Below, piece by piece: positions 11,100 through 23,800 of a stretch of DNA of 64,000 nucleotides; the first letter of the stretch is position 1; each line of letters begins with the position of its first letter. Made by a program: the position numbers and the translations under genes. The stretch is from Prostheceraeus crozeri. Lineage: Eukaryota > Platyhelminthes > Polycladida > Euryleptidae. Location of the stretch: NCBI GenBank assembly GCA_907163375.1, contig CAJQUW010001818.1, positions 124,001 through 188,000 of the forward strand, in the 5' to 3' direction. The notes beneath the pieces are model-generated. The model did not search any database. It was given only the letters and a program-made list of their open reading frames with translations, and was not told the origin of the DNA.

Positions 11100-12173
11100 T
11101 AGCGATGCAGATGGAAAATTTCCAGGACAATTTTCCAATTTTTTCAAAATTTTCTGGAACATTTTCCATTGGAAAATTATGAAATTTATTTTTCTGTGAT
11201 TTATGTTTTTTCCTTTGTTTTGGAGACGTATTATAGTTGTTTGAAAAGACTATGTAATATTCAAAGTCCGAAAACTTCTGTTTCATCCCTGTATGTTGAC
11301 TTTTGGTACCAGCTGCACCTTTTCCATGTCTGTTTCAGCTTTCCAAATGAATTTCAGACATTAGATGGATTTCAGATTCCTCTTGCTGAATTTCAGATAT
11401 CTGTCACAAGCTCAACTTTGAAAAGATCTTTAATTCAACTGGAGATCTCCAATTTATCTGGATCATATCTGAAATTCATTTGGGCAGATCTGAAATCGGT
11501 TTGGAACTATCTGAACCATCTGAACTAGAAATAGAGGATGTGTATCCTCAACGAAGATATCGCACAATGTGTCAGAAGTTTGAATTGCTATCATAGATAT
11601 TCTTTTACTCATCACAGATATCTTTAGTTTCCAAATATCTCACGAGTTTGCAGTCTTTATGTCTTCCAAAGTGATCGCTCATGAATGCTGCGTGGACTGT
11701 GTGCTTATACTTCATCACATGTTCATCAACACATGAAGAATTTTCATCACTATGGCAACGCTGCACAATTAAGATTAACTTTCAAGCTAACAATTAGCAA
11801 ACTCCAAAATAAAGTACATTATTTTTGCTTCAGATCCTTCACATTGCATGAAATTATACCCCTATTGTAAAGCAAGATTCACGTTATTCCAACGGTGTCT
11901 GTGTGATAATTAAAAATGTCAACAATTTAGTATAAAGCCACTGGTGACAATTAGGAATGTTCAAAAATCCGCGGACGGAAATCGTACTCCTACGATCGCC
12001 TTGATCGAAATAATGATGAAATCAAGAATTTTAGACCCAATTGATTGGTACGCAGCTGCCTCGGCAGTGGAAGCGCTCAAATTATAGGGCCTATCAAAAA
12101 AATCAACATTTTCCATAATTTTCCAATATTTTCCAATTTTTCCATAATTTTCCACGGAAAATTTTCATCACTA
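11100..12173 (+). mobile_element. 1.07-kb hAT-type MITE, copy 1 of an inverted pair
   Basis: It is flanked by a perfect 8-bp direct repeat GTTACAAG (11092-11099 and 12174-12181). The ends are inverted, TAGCGATGCAGATGGAAAA against TAGTGATGAAAATTTTCC, and are filled with GGAAAATTTTCC-type palindromic runs. The interior contains repeated AAATGAATTTCAGA phrases and no transposase. Copy 2 at 12296-13372 is the same element in opposite orientation and is similar along its whole length. Confidence 0.88.
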
Positions 12174-12295
12174 GTTACAAGTATATGAAATTTTGTATAC
12201 GAAAAATGAAATTCAAATATGGTTTTAGCTTTTTTGCTCTGATATTTTGTCAAATTCATAATACACGATTGCTCTGCGACACCTCCACTTACTAA

Positions 12296-13372
12296 TAGTG
12301 ATGAAAATTTTCCGGAAAATTTTGAATCAAAATTTTCCATGGAAAATTATGGAAAAAATTGGAAAATTATGGAAAATTTTGAAAGTTTTGATTTTTGTGA
12401 TACGCCATAATTGGGGCGCTTCCGCAGCTGAGGCAGGTACATACCAATAGAGTGGGTCTAAAACTCTTGATTTCATCACTATTTCGATTAAAGCGATCGT
12501 AGCACTGCGAGTTCCGTCCGCGGATATTTGAACATTCCTTTGCCACCAGTGGCTTGTGCTAATTTGCTAGCATTTTTGATTATCACACAGACACCGTTTG
12601 GGATAACGTGAATCTTGCTTTAGAATAGAGGTATAATTTCATGCAATGTGAAAGATCTGGAGCAAAAATAATTTTGGAGTTTGCTTGTTAGCTTGAAAGT
12701 TAAGCTTTATTGTGCAGCCTTGATCATAGTGATACAAATTCTCCATATGTTGATGAATGTGAAGAATAAGCACACAGTCCACGCAGCATTATACATGAGC
12801 GACCATATTGGAAGACTGTGAACTCGTGAGATATATGGAAACTAAAGATATCTGTGATGAGTAGAAGAATATATATGACAGCTTCTAAGTTCTGGCATAT
12901 TGTCCGATCTTCGTTGAGGACAAACTGCATGCACATCTTCCATTTCCACCTCATGGTTCAGATCTAGTTCCAAATCGATTTCAGATCTACCCAAATGAAT
13001 TTCAGACATTTCCAGATGAATTGGAGATTCTCCAGTTGAATTTAAGATCCTTTCAAAGTTGGGTTTCTGATAGATATCTGAAATTCAAATAGAGAAATCT
13101 GAAATCCATCTAATATCTGAAATTCATTTGGGATGATCTGAAATAGACATGGAAAGGGTGCAGTTGGTTCCAAAAGGTAACATGCAGGAATGATAGAGAA
13201 ATTTTCGGTCTTTGCATATTGCATAGTCTTTTCAAACGACTACAGCAGGTCTCCAAAACAAAGGAAAAATGTCAATCATCAAAAAAATTTCAAAATTTTC
13301 CACTGGAAAAATTTCCGGAAAATTTTGAAAATATTGGAAAATTTTCGGGAAAATTTTCCATTTGCATCACTA
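12296..13372 (-). mobile_element. 1.07-kb hAT-type MITE, copy 2 of an inverted pair
   Basis: It is a 1077-bp reverse-oriented relative of the element at 11100-12173, starting 122 bp after it. It is flanked by CTTACTAA (12288-12295) and CTTACTAT (13373-13380), an 8-bp target duplication with one change, so it inserted independently. The two copies differ at scattered positions but share termini, subterminal AAAATTTTCC runs and the internal AAATGAATTTCAGA blocks. The short frames inside are repeat translations, not genes. Confidence 0.87.
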
Positions 13373-13853
13373 CTTACTATGCACGGTGGACAGCCTGTTC
13401 GTTCGGGTAGCTTCTGATTTGAGTGACTATACGATCTCGACTATAATTAAGGCTGCAGCCAATCATATTCTTTGCTCTACAGATTACAGAAGCACGCGTA
13501 TGAGTTTCTTCGTTGTTTTTCAAACTATAAACATTAAATCAAAATTGTGTATAGCTGATGAACTTTCACAGAAAATGATTGATCGCTATAAACGAAAGTT
13601 CAGTCAGAGATTGCCCACAATGGAGTCACTGCTGGGTCATCATAAAGCTTATACATATTCGGAGTCGATCAAAAGCCGGAGTCCTACAAACCCCCAGAGT
13701 TGGAGTCCCATCAAATATCAAATTTAATTGCAAACAACATAAATGGAAAATAAAGCGGTATGAGCTTTTGAGTTGCCCAACGTTTCGAACTAGGTCTTCG
13801 AAGCATATTGAGCAACTCCAAAGTTTTTCATTTCACGGAAGGTATACACTAGG

Positions 13854-14317
13854 TGACATGCCACGCGTGATTCACGCGTAATTACGGAACACCCCAAGCA
13901 TCCGTCCATGGTTAAGGACATTCTGTTCTTCTACCCGCGTACATACGCGCTGCACTAAGAGTCAGAAATCATTTAATCTGATGCTGTTAAAACATGGGAA
14001 ATGTTTATGAATACGCGCGGGCGAGCGTTTATAGTTTGCGCGTCGTCTACGATTGTCTGCGCTGCCTCTTGAACCACGGATGAACCGCCAAGCATGTTCT
14101 GTCTTCCCTGAGCATGAAATTCAGGTCCTATCACATTGTTTAGCCTCTGATACATGCAGACACATGATACGCAAAATCTGTATAACAGGACTGTCAACTA
14201 TACTAACTTATATAACAGATATTGCAGCAATATCCCGCATATCCACGGATGTATGGGGTCAAGTGTAATTACGCGTGGTTCACGCGTGAATTACGCGTGA
14301 TTGAGCGTGGCATGTCA
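13854..14317. mobile_element. 464-bp TIR element with ACGCGT palindrome ends
   Basis: The inverted ends are TGACATGCCACGCGTGATTC (left) and TGACATGCCACGCTCAATCA (right, reverse complement). Each terminus holds repeated ACGCGTGAATTACGCGT-like palindromes. No coding capacity and no clear target duplication were seen. The layout (short TIR plus subterminal palindromes) echoes the 2753-6110 element with a different core. Confidence 0.7.
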
Positions 14318-14721
14318 TTCATTTGCCACGATGCAAATGATCAATTCCGATCTTAATTTCACAAACAAGTGTGCTTCTACATTTTTTATGATAATGTAGG
14401 CTAATTTTTAAATATTATGGGCTACAATTCAATAACAGTGTTGCATTGAACGGCTCACTCCAAATTAGCAAGTAAATACTCATATATCAAGGTGCATAAT
14501 TAGTACCAGTGAGGAAATGTCAAGAAGAGGTGAGAAGACTTTCAAATTTACAGGAATTTTATGTATATTTTGGTCACAAAACTATCATTTTCATCACTGT
14601 GTTTAAGATCATTACATATCTGAATATAACGAAATATTGCTTTCAATTTTACTCATGCTTGTTTTCTGTCTTAGACAGCAAGTTCTAACTATTATAAACT
14701 GAGAAATTATTTCTGACAAGA
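14318..14721 (+). other. Upstream region of UTP15
   Basis: About 400 bp between the TIR element and the UTP15 start codon. It is AT-rich; I see no convincing TATA box or CpG island. The promoter and 5' UTR presumably lie here or within the neighbouring element, but no specific site can be supported. Confidence 0.35.
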
Positions 14722-14814
14722 ATGGCGACGTATTCTTTCAAAGAAATAGAAAATCCAGATGATATTTTGAAGAAATCGGATTCGGAGGAATTCAAGTATT
14801 GGAAAAAATTAAAG
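14722..14814 (+). CDS. UTP15: UTP15 exon 1
   Basis: It contains the start codon (AAGAATGGC context) and 31 codons, and ends at AAG before GTAATA (phase 0). The encoded N-terminus ending YWKKLK aligns with the YWNNYK of human UTP15, which fixes the start and the donor. Confidence 0.88.
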
Positions 14815-17800
14815 GTAATATGTTGGCTAGCTTCTGTGTGACTGAACGCATTATTAAACTAGTTCGCAGCAGTCTTGTACTTGAGCTAGGCCGAGTCTGC
14901 GATTTTTGGAGATTCCATCAATTGTTCCTTTTGTTCATGTAATGCTCCGTGATACCGTAATTCCGTTGACTAAATTACCCAAGGAAGAATGTTTCACTCG
15001 TATCATTTATATCATTTTCGTCAGACGTGTTTTCGGACATAATGATGCCGTATTACTTTATTTAAAGTCTTATGAAGCCTGACGGCAATGACAATGCAGA
15101 ATCCTTGGAAATGTCGGATGTGACACCTATGGTACAAATATTGAGAATGTGAATCTAGCAAATACATAAACAAGGCAGATAGCATTATGATGGATTTCCT
15201 TATTTGACTCGAATGATCAACACAAGCAATATAAAGTGTACCTGTATTTTTCACTGACCTATTGTATGAATGCCTCTAACTACAATCAAACCTCTGGCAG
15301 TACTTCAAGCGGTTCCCTAAAGAGGCAATCCTTATACATCCTAGAAATCCTAGCATCCTAGCAATTATGTGAAGCCACTGCCAAGAAGTTAGTAAATTCT
15401 GATTTATGGCACGAAACGAATGCATAATTTATGCATACAATCCTAAATCTTGACATCTAAGCAAATGGCCAACTACTTCATTAAGAAGTCCTTCAAAATG
15501 ACTTGGATATGGAATTCTCTAATGAACCATTTATTGACATGCCTTCAACTATTATGAAAGGCACACGTGGGGACGTGTTGCTGTAAAGGCACATATTTCC
15601 TGGTAATGATTCAAATTATTGTCGCTTCCAATCCAGGTCGCAATGTCTCATTTTGACAATGCATGAGACATACTGAAGAGGACACGAATCAATTATTTGC
15701 ATTGATGACTCTACGAAATCAAACTTGAATTTTGAAAAGGGGAACAGGGAACGAGAAGAATGTGTTGCTAAGCTTGAACTCAACCGCGTTCACTGTTCAA
15801 TTTCGTGAACTTCTATGGAACGGAGTTCACAGTTTTAGGAATGAAAGTGAAGTTAACGCCATTCAAAATTTTCGTGAACTTGTCATTCTCTGGTTGGTTT
15901 TTCAGCTAACAATATGACGCGAAGCATAATAGACATGCTTTTTCTTAAATCATCGAAAAGAAATGGGCATCTTTATGCCATGAAGCAGTTAGGATTATTT
16001 GACAGGCTCCATGCAGTGGTTTTGCTGCAAACAATTTTAAAAAATGAGATGCTGGCAAAAATAACATTGTAAAGTATGGCAATTACCCAAAATTTTGATT
16101 TCAGTCTTTGAAGCATTGGAAATAAGCCCACTTTTGCCGAAGGTTAACCGAAAAAATATATCACGGCCCTACCAGTAGAACAACGGTTGGATTCCAACTT
16201 ACCCAACATCCACAGCAATGGCAGATATCAGTCAGTAAATATTTGTTTGGAAGGATTTTGTTCTCACTCCATTTTTTCATTGTGTAATGCGGTGTGCACT
16301 AGGGCAACTCTTTCGTTGAAAAAGTTTTTGTGAACCTTTTGAATCCTTCATCTCTGAACTTTGTCTTATGATCTGAACAAGGGCCCAGCGAGTCGCGATT
16401 TTTCCAACCTCGAGTCGAGTCGGCTGAAACTCGAGGCGAATTGAGTCGGGCAGAACTCATTATACAACAATAAGAGATGAGATGTTTGTGTAGCTTAGTA
16501 ATAAGTAGGCCTGGTCAATAAGCCTGTCGCTTTTCATAACACAAACACAAATGGGAGCAATCAGTCACTATTAGGGAGTTGATTAGCCTATTAAGCAAAG
16601 TAGCATTTAACCAGGTATCTATGTATGGTATTTTTCTACAACTGCGTTGTTTTATTGCTTATTAATGTCAATAACTACAAATGTCCTCGGAGTACGCATG
16701 CTTACATTCTAGCATTGCACTATTACGACAAAAAATGCGCACAAACATCACACAATCTACCAGTTGCAGTACCAAGGTGGTATCTGTGGAAATGCTATAT
16801 TCAATCTTCCACGATCAAGCATATTTTTATGTCTTGTCTGTATAAAAATGTTGACTGTGCTGCTCTATTGCATGATAGAGAAATACAGACTATTCATTAA
16901 ATAACAATTATATCAATATCATCTGCAATATGTAGCACTATATGTCGATACAACAGACATAATATTGAACATTTCCACCTTTTCGATTCGAGCACTGGAC
17001 TCGACTCGACTTCGACATCTTCGAGTGCTCGCAGAGCCCTGATGTGAACCTTCAAAATTTGGCATGATTTGCCTACATATGTGAATGCAGCCCTATACAA
17101 TATGATTATGTCGGCGACTGTTCACTTTCAAAAGTTTTCGGAGAACCAAATGACTTTTGGCAGGCCAAAACTTTTTACATGTATACGCATTTCGAAAATA
17201 TCGAATCAACAATGTGTCGCGTTATTATGTGTGATCAACTGGTATTTGCAGTCACATGTATGCATATCATTGTATGAAATCGAAACATGGACTTTGAGAG
17301 AAACTTAGCTTGCTTTTCTGAGACGAACGTAGAGGACAATAGTGAGGACTGTGTGGTGTCAGGATTATGGATAAGAGGAAAGCTGATGGGCTTGCATGGT
17401 TTGAATGATTGGTGTTGTTTGTTTAGGAAGGGCAAATGGAGTGAGCTGGTATGGTCATGCTTTTGGAGGGATGAGGGTAGTGCTTTAAGGAGAGCCTTGA
17501 ATTTTGAAGTTGGGGGGTACAAGAAAGCGAGGACGGCTCAAGAGAATGTGGAAGACGCAGTGGAGGAGGAATACCGCAGGATATTCCTCCTCCACGAAAT
17601 AGGACGCATCGTGAAGAGGGAAATGGAGACGAGGTGTGAGGCGATTGCAGTGCGATAGTGTACATTCGGCCACCCTCGGACACGGGGAAATTGCCAGATT
17701 AAAACTGGATAACTAACATGGATATCAAAAGTTAGATTGATATTAATAGCAATTTCGAGTAAGCCGAATCTAAGCTGGGCCTGCATTTCGCGCACTGGTT

Positions 17801-20800
17801 TTGTGGTTGAAATTTACATTATTCTAGGCTGCTTGTCAGCTTTTTATAGAGCTGTGCGAATAATTTACATTTACGCAACATACGTTAGTCAATAGGATTT
17901 TAATGTCATTAGGTTGGAATGCAGTGTATCATATTGGTGATAGTCCTTCTGGTACCAGTGGCGGCTCCTGACTTTTTACTCACGTAAGGCACAATAATGT
18001 CTATTTTTTATAATAATATTGCACACACATCGATTAAACCATAATAAAATATTTTTTGCGTGAACCAGATTTACTTTTCAGTTCTTAATTTCAATCGACT
18101 TAGATATTTAGCGAATAATGCTCCATTCAGACTACGCCAATTTCAAATAGACCTATTGACCTGCTGATTGCTGTTGCTCACAGAGCTTCAACAACATAAT
18201 ATTCGTGCATTGTCATCGGTGATTTTTAATTTATGCCTCCATGAATGAGTCCTAGCGAGATGTAAGCGGTCTCATTGAATGTCATACCGATTCTTCATTA
18301 TGAACAGATTAGAGAAGTATTCTGCTCTCAGAAATTTGAATCAATACAGAATCCGTAAATCAGAAAATAGATAAACTGCTCGCACCTCGATGCATCAATG
18401 CGTCTGTGCCTCCGTGTCTCCTGGTGAAAGCGGAATCAAGATAAGCCGATAAGATGCGCTGATGGCTCCTTCAACGCTACCCATCATGTAATTCTGAATC
18501 TGAGAATTTCACGGATACGTTTTCACGTGTGAATTAAGAGTAATGCAATGTCAATGCCAACGGAAGTGAGTGCATGCCCAAAACGACTTTCGGCTTTTAC
18601 GTGATATCAATTAATTAATCTAATTAATCTAATTAATTGATATCACGTCTGTAACAAGTTTTGGCGTCACGTTTGATTCGTTCATTAGAGTTTAGGAGTG
18701 TCTGGTTTATGGGCTGCGGAATTGTTGACATAACCTGGGTCCTAAATTGCCCCACCTGTCCTAATGAATGAGCCACCACTGACTGGAACAGTAGCCTACT
18801 TAAGGTTCTTAAAAGTCGAATTGCAATGACTTATCAGTTATAAAGAGTACTAAAGGTTCTGAAAAGTCGAAATGCAATGGTTTATCAGTTTAAAAGATTA
18901 TCTGCATGTTTGCACTGTGTAAACTGGGACTTTGATATGATGCCTGCGAGAAGATCTGCTAGGAATTGTGCAGTTTTCAGCCCATCTTATCCCGTTTAAG
19001 AATAAAGGCATCATGGCAACCTGGAAGTTTGGTCTATGTTCCATTATTGCCTGGTATTATAAATGTCAACTATTATTGAAATTTACGTACTAGTTTGTTA
19101 AAAAACAATAATGCCCAAATTGCTGAGGAAAATAACAATTTGTTTTTTCCATCTGTCATCCAGCCAAATGCCCGGATGCCAAAATTTTCTGTACCCTCAT
19201 GATATCTAGGAGCTAGGACATTCATCACAATAGTAGGATAACTACTATTTGCTATGAATCTTGAAACATTGACTTGACGTGATTTTTATTTCAGTGACAT
19301 TCTCAAAAAAATCATCAAACTCACTCCTGAAAATCACTTAATTTGACTTAAAGTTTTACTTCGACGACAGTTGTAGCATCTGTGTATGAAGATGCTTGTT
19401 TGGTAATTACAAAGTTAGTAAAATTCAACATTGTTTCGTATAATATTGGACAATAATGGAAAATAAGCGATATTACCAGGTTATTCTACGTTTGTGTTTG
19501 AGAAGGATAGTCATAATATGTCATATACCGACTAAAATTACACCTTCTAGTGGACCTACATACTGCACTTCCAGATTGTAGTGATAATCCTTTCAAATGT
19601 TGTATTTCGATTTTTTGAAGCTCAATTGAGTAGGTCACCGTACCAGTAGGTTAATCGTCCATTATGATGCTGCATTCCTGCCCTATGACATAAAAGTCTT
19701 ATTAAGTAACATAGGCCTAATGCATGTCATGTAAATGTAAAAAAATGTATGGCGGTATAGATACATGTAGCTTATTGCCCCCTAGGGTGAAGGACTTTTC
19801 CAAAGCAAAAAGCAGTTGCGAAATTTATGACTCTCTTCGATTTGCCTTTCTCGAAATTACTTGAAATATTACTCGAAACTATCGTTATATGCATATCATT
19901 GCAAGCACCAATTAATCATGACAATTCCGGGTATCCGGGATAGCAAAAGGAATGAAATCCAAGAAATGACGCCGATTTGAAATTTGAGGATCCGATTTTT
20001 TTCGGAATCCGATTGTGAAAAGTTAACCGAGAAAACATTTGGTTCTTCGATAATTTTGATAGTGAGTAGTCGCCGACATAGAAATCGTATATGAGTGTTT
20101 CCATGTATGTCTATCTTATAAAAAAATTGGAGATTCAGATCACTTGACCAAGTCAGGAAATAAACGATTCAAAAAGTTCACTAAATCTTTTTTGACGAAA
20201 CTTTTTCGCCGTTGGGTATTTTATGACATTGCTCATAGAAAAATCTGAATAAGAACAAGTCCTTCCACGCAATTATTATCTGAGATCTGCCCCTACTATC
20301 GACACTAGTTAGAATTGAATCGTTGTTTACTGATAGGCCAGTAATTGATTTTTTTTGGACTTGATAATGATGTTTTGTCTCGGTAAATGAATACAGTTTC
20401 ATTTTTTCATGCATTGATGTCACTATGTCACCATAACTGTCGCTGAGTTGGTGTCCAAATTTTAAATTATGTGATTTTCAGGACTGATTTCTTCTGTCAG
20501 TGTGATTTTTTCGAGATTTTGGTGCCGAAAAGTGAAGACATGTCAAGTAATTTTTTTTTGAAGTCTTGCTAGAAGCCGGCCTAACTACTGTTGATATGAA
20601 TGTCCCAGTTCCTAAGAACTATGACGATGTAAAAGTTTGTGATCGTGGCATTTGCCTGAATGACAGAAAAAGCCGAAATTATTTTTTCGGTAAATTGGTT
20701 GGGCCTGTAGACTACTTTCGATGTCATTAAAATGCTGATTGACATTTAAGTTAGGCCTACTAGCGTATTCATGACGAAGCCTGCGCAGCTGACATTTTGA

Positions 20801-23800
20801 TGCAAAATTAAAGGATTTTGTTGTGAGATTTTTGGTGTTCCCTTCTACAGAACTTCTATAATTCTACCGTTCACTGAAAAAAAGTCATTTTACAATACAA
20901 GGCTTACGGAGCACCGAATTTCATTGAATAATAGCCGCCCTCGTATGCAAGCAATCATGAATAATTGCCAAAATTCAACACTTCATTTGTAATTTTCCTG
21001 CTGAAATCTTGGTTCAATTTTGATGTACGATGTACCATGTGAAACATGATTCATGGATTACAGTATTTTGGCATACATTTCACTTTCTTAGATGGTCAGG
21101 TTTGGTCAGTAGACCTTACTACAGAAAATTGACTTTTTTCTTTGATACCGAATTCTATCATGAAGATAACAGAATCTTTTGATGACAATTGGCAGAGAGT
21201 ATGAACTACCCATCAGCATTTTTGATGATGCAAGGTTTTTGAGTTCGTTAAATGTTTAAAAGTATGCAGCAACATTAAGTTTTACCGAAAAATTGTTGCT
21301 GAAAAAGATTTGACGCGTTGTTTTCGATGATGAATGCTTTCAATAGACCCGTGTGCCATCTGCGCCGTGTAAAAGGTTATGTTCAGGACGATAAAATTGG
21401 CTGACCCTTTAGGTTGCTTCACGTCAGTTGTGGTCAGCAGATTCGAAAATATGAAATTTTGGTTAATTCATTCACAGATTACATCATTTGTCAAACTTCA
21501 ACACCATTTGGAAGAATCTGAATTCGTTTTGGTCTCTTGGTATCACTTTTGCATGATTTTGCGCTACTTGTCATGTAAACAATGTTTTATCAATTAACAT
21601 AGCGCATCAATTTGCTAAATGCGAATTACTTAGCCTTTCAGATCACATTTACTACCCCACATAATATATACCCTTTATGATAATTATTACCCCATGCCAC
21701 AACACCTAAATTTATAACATGTACTACGAGATCAGAGTTTGAACACATCTGAATGAATTTGTGCTATACGCGTTTTAGCCAGTGCATGTTAATTTTTAAA
21801 TGTAAGCTTTTTCTTGACTTGTATTTGTATCATCTCGCTATCAGCATCATGAGGAGATTTTGGATTAATAAACATTTATAATTAATTCGCTGTTGAACCT
21901 ACATTTTTCACAGGCGGAAATCAATCAACATCTGTGCACTTGTACCACGTTTCTTGAATTACACGATTTGGAATTCTACCTTTGCTCTTGCAGTTCGGAT
22001 CGGTACAAAAATTCACGGGTCCAGTGGTCGCAGTTGCTCATGTGCAAAAACAGTATGTTGTGGGTACAGGGATTCGTCTTCATCTCTACAAGACTCGTTC
22101 AGACAAATTGATTCGTTCCTTTGGTCGCTTCAAATCCAACCTACGCTGCTGTGTATTTCGAGCAGACGGCGAATTACTATCTGCTGCAGATGAGACAGGT
22201 GTTGTTCGCGTCTTCAACATGAGCAGTCTTCACATGAAAGCATCGCTTCGACTGTTCCGAGGCCATTCAGGACCTGTGTCATCTGTGTGCTTTACTTCTG
22301 CGGGTTCAGAGCTAATCAGTGGAGGTCATGACGGCACCGTTCGCATTTGGGATTTACCTACACAGTCGCCACGCTCACTTTACAATCTTCAATCCTCTGG
22401 TAAAGGTGAACAAGTTCGAGCTGTGGCAGTTTCCCACCGCTCACCGAACCTAATTCTTGCCGGTGGATTTGATGGTATTATTCGCATCTTCGATGTGCGT
22501 CAGACTGAGCGCAAGCCAGTTGTCACTCTCGAATATGGCTCACCGATCACTTCTCTGGCACTCAGTCCTTCGGATAGTCTCGTTGCTGCCAGTGGCGGCC
22601 GAAGCGTCGGAGTATGGGCACTGAACGGAACATCCAGTCAGGACTTGGTATCTACCCTCGATGGACATTACAAGACAGCCACATGCGTCCGATTTGCACG
22701 TGAAGGTGGAAGGTTGATATCTACGGGACTCGATGGCTTAGTGAAAGTCTATAATGTGGCTACGTGTGAAGAGGTGAGTTTTCATGCATCATTTTCGAAT
22801 CTAAATAAATGGAGAATTCATATTCAGGTTCTTGATAGCCTAAGGTCGCACTCAGGGTTCACAGAAACGTGGGGTCGCTGTCAAAACCCCAACAACCAAA
22901 CTGGGTTTTTGGGTTTTTCCGAGGAATTTCCGGAAACTTTAATACTTCGATTTTCTTCCACCCTTTAGTAATATTTTGATAATTATAATGCTTAGTTTGT
23001 TTTTTATTGCAGACTGATACTGCGGTTTCACATCTTTTCCAAAATTTTTGATTGATGCTCAAAGAAGTTAGTGAAACAATCACGAAAGAATCAATTCAAG
23101 AAATATACCAATGACACATACAAAGGTTCTCGTATAAAGATCTCAAATTCTTAAAGGTTTAAAAAAGGGTCTAAAAGGTTGTTTCTCCAGGGAGACGAGC
23201 TGAAGTTGCTTCCCGCATCCCGCCTTTGATTAATTTAGCCACTCTTGTGTGCCTAAGCCTGTTGCGAAGCTTTGTGGTAATACATAGGCGCTGAAAAGTC
23301 CATGCCCGCGCTGGGGGGGGGGTGAGGGGACACGAACACACAGCAAAAACGATGTCACAGAGTCCCCATAATTGTTCACTTTGGTCGAATTTATCTGCAA
23401 GAATAATAAAACTTTTGATAGACATGTGTTGCATAACTCCGGCGCAGGCTGACCAAATGGTCTGCTTCTCTGGCCAAGTCTGCTTTTGCAGACCACTTTT
23501 TTAATTAACTTTTTCGAGACTTTAATTGACTTTTTATGTAGTATGGTCGAAATTGAATGGTCGATCATGAATTTAGCAGTGTCCCGATTATGGCGCGAAT
23601 TCGCGCTTGGCGCGAAAATGGGTATTTTAGGCGCGAATGCGCGAACTATGAGATCGAGGCGCGAATCTGAAGCTTTTCATTGTAAACATAACATTATATG
23701 ATTTGGCCTTAAATTTATAATTGACTATATTGACGATTTTATTGTTGTTGTCAAAGCACATAATTTTAGCAAAAGTACCTCCATGATAATTCTTATCGAG

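Noticed and set aside
11961-12340. Minus-strand frames rich in MENYGKIGKYWK / MENFDSKFSGKF
   Set aside because: They are translations of the GGAAAATTTTCC repeats in the MITE ends, not genes.
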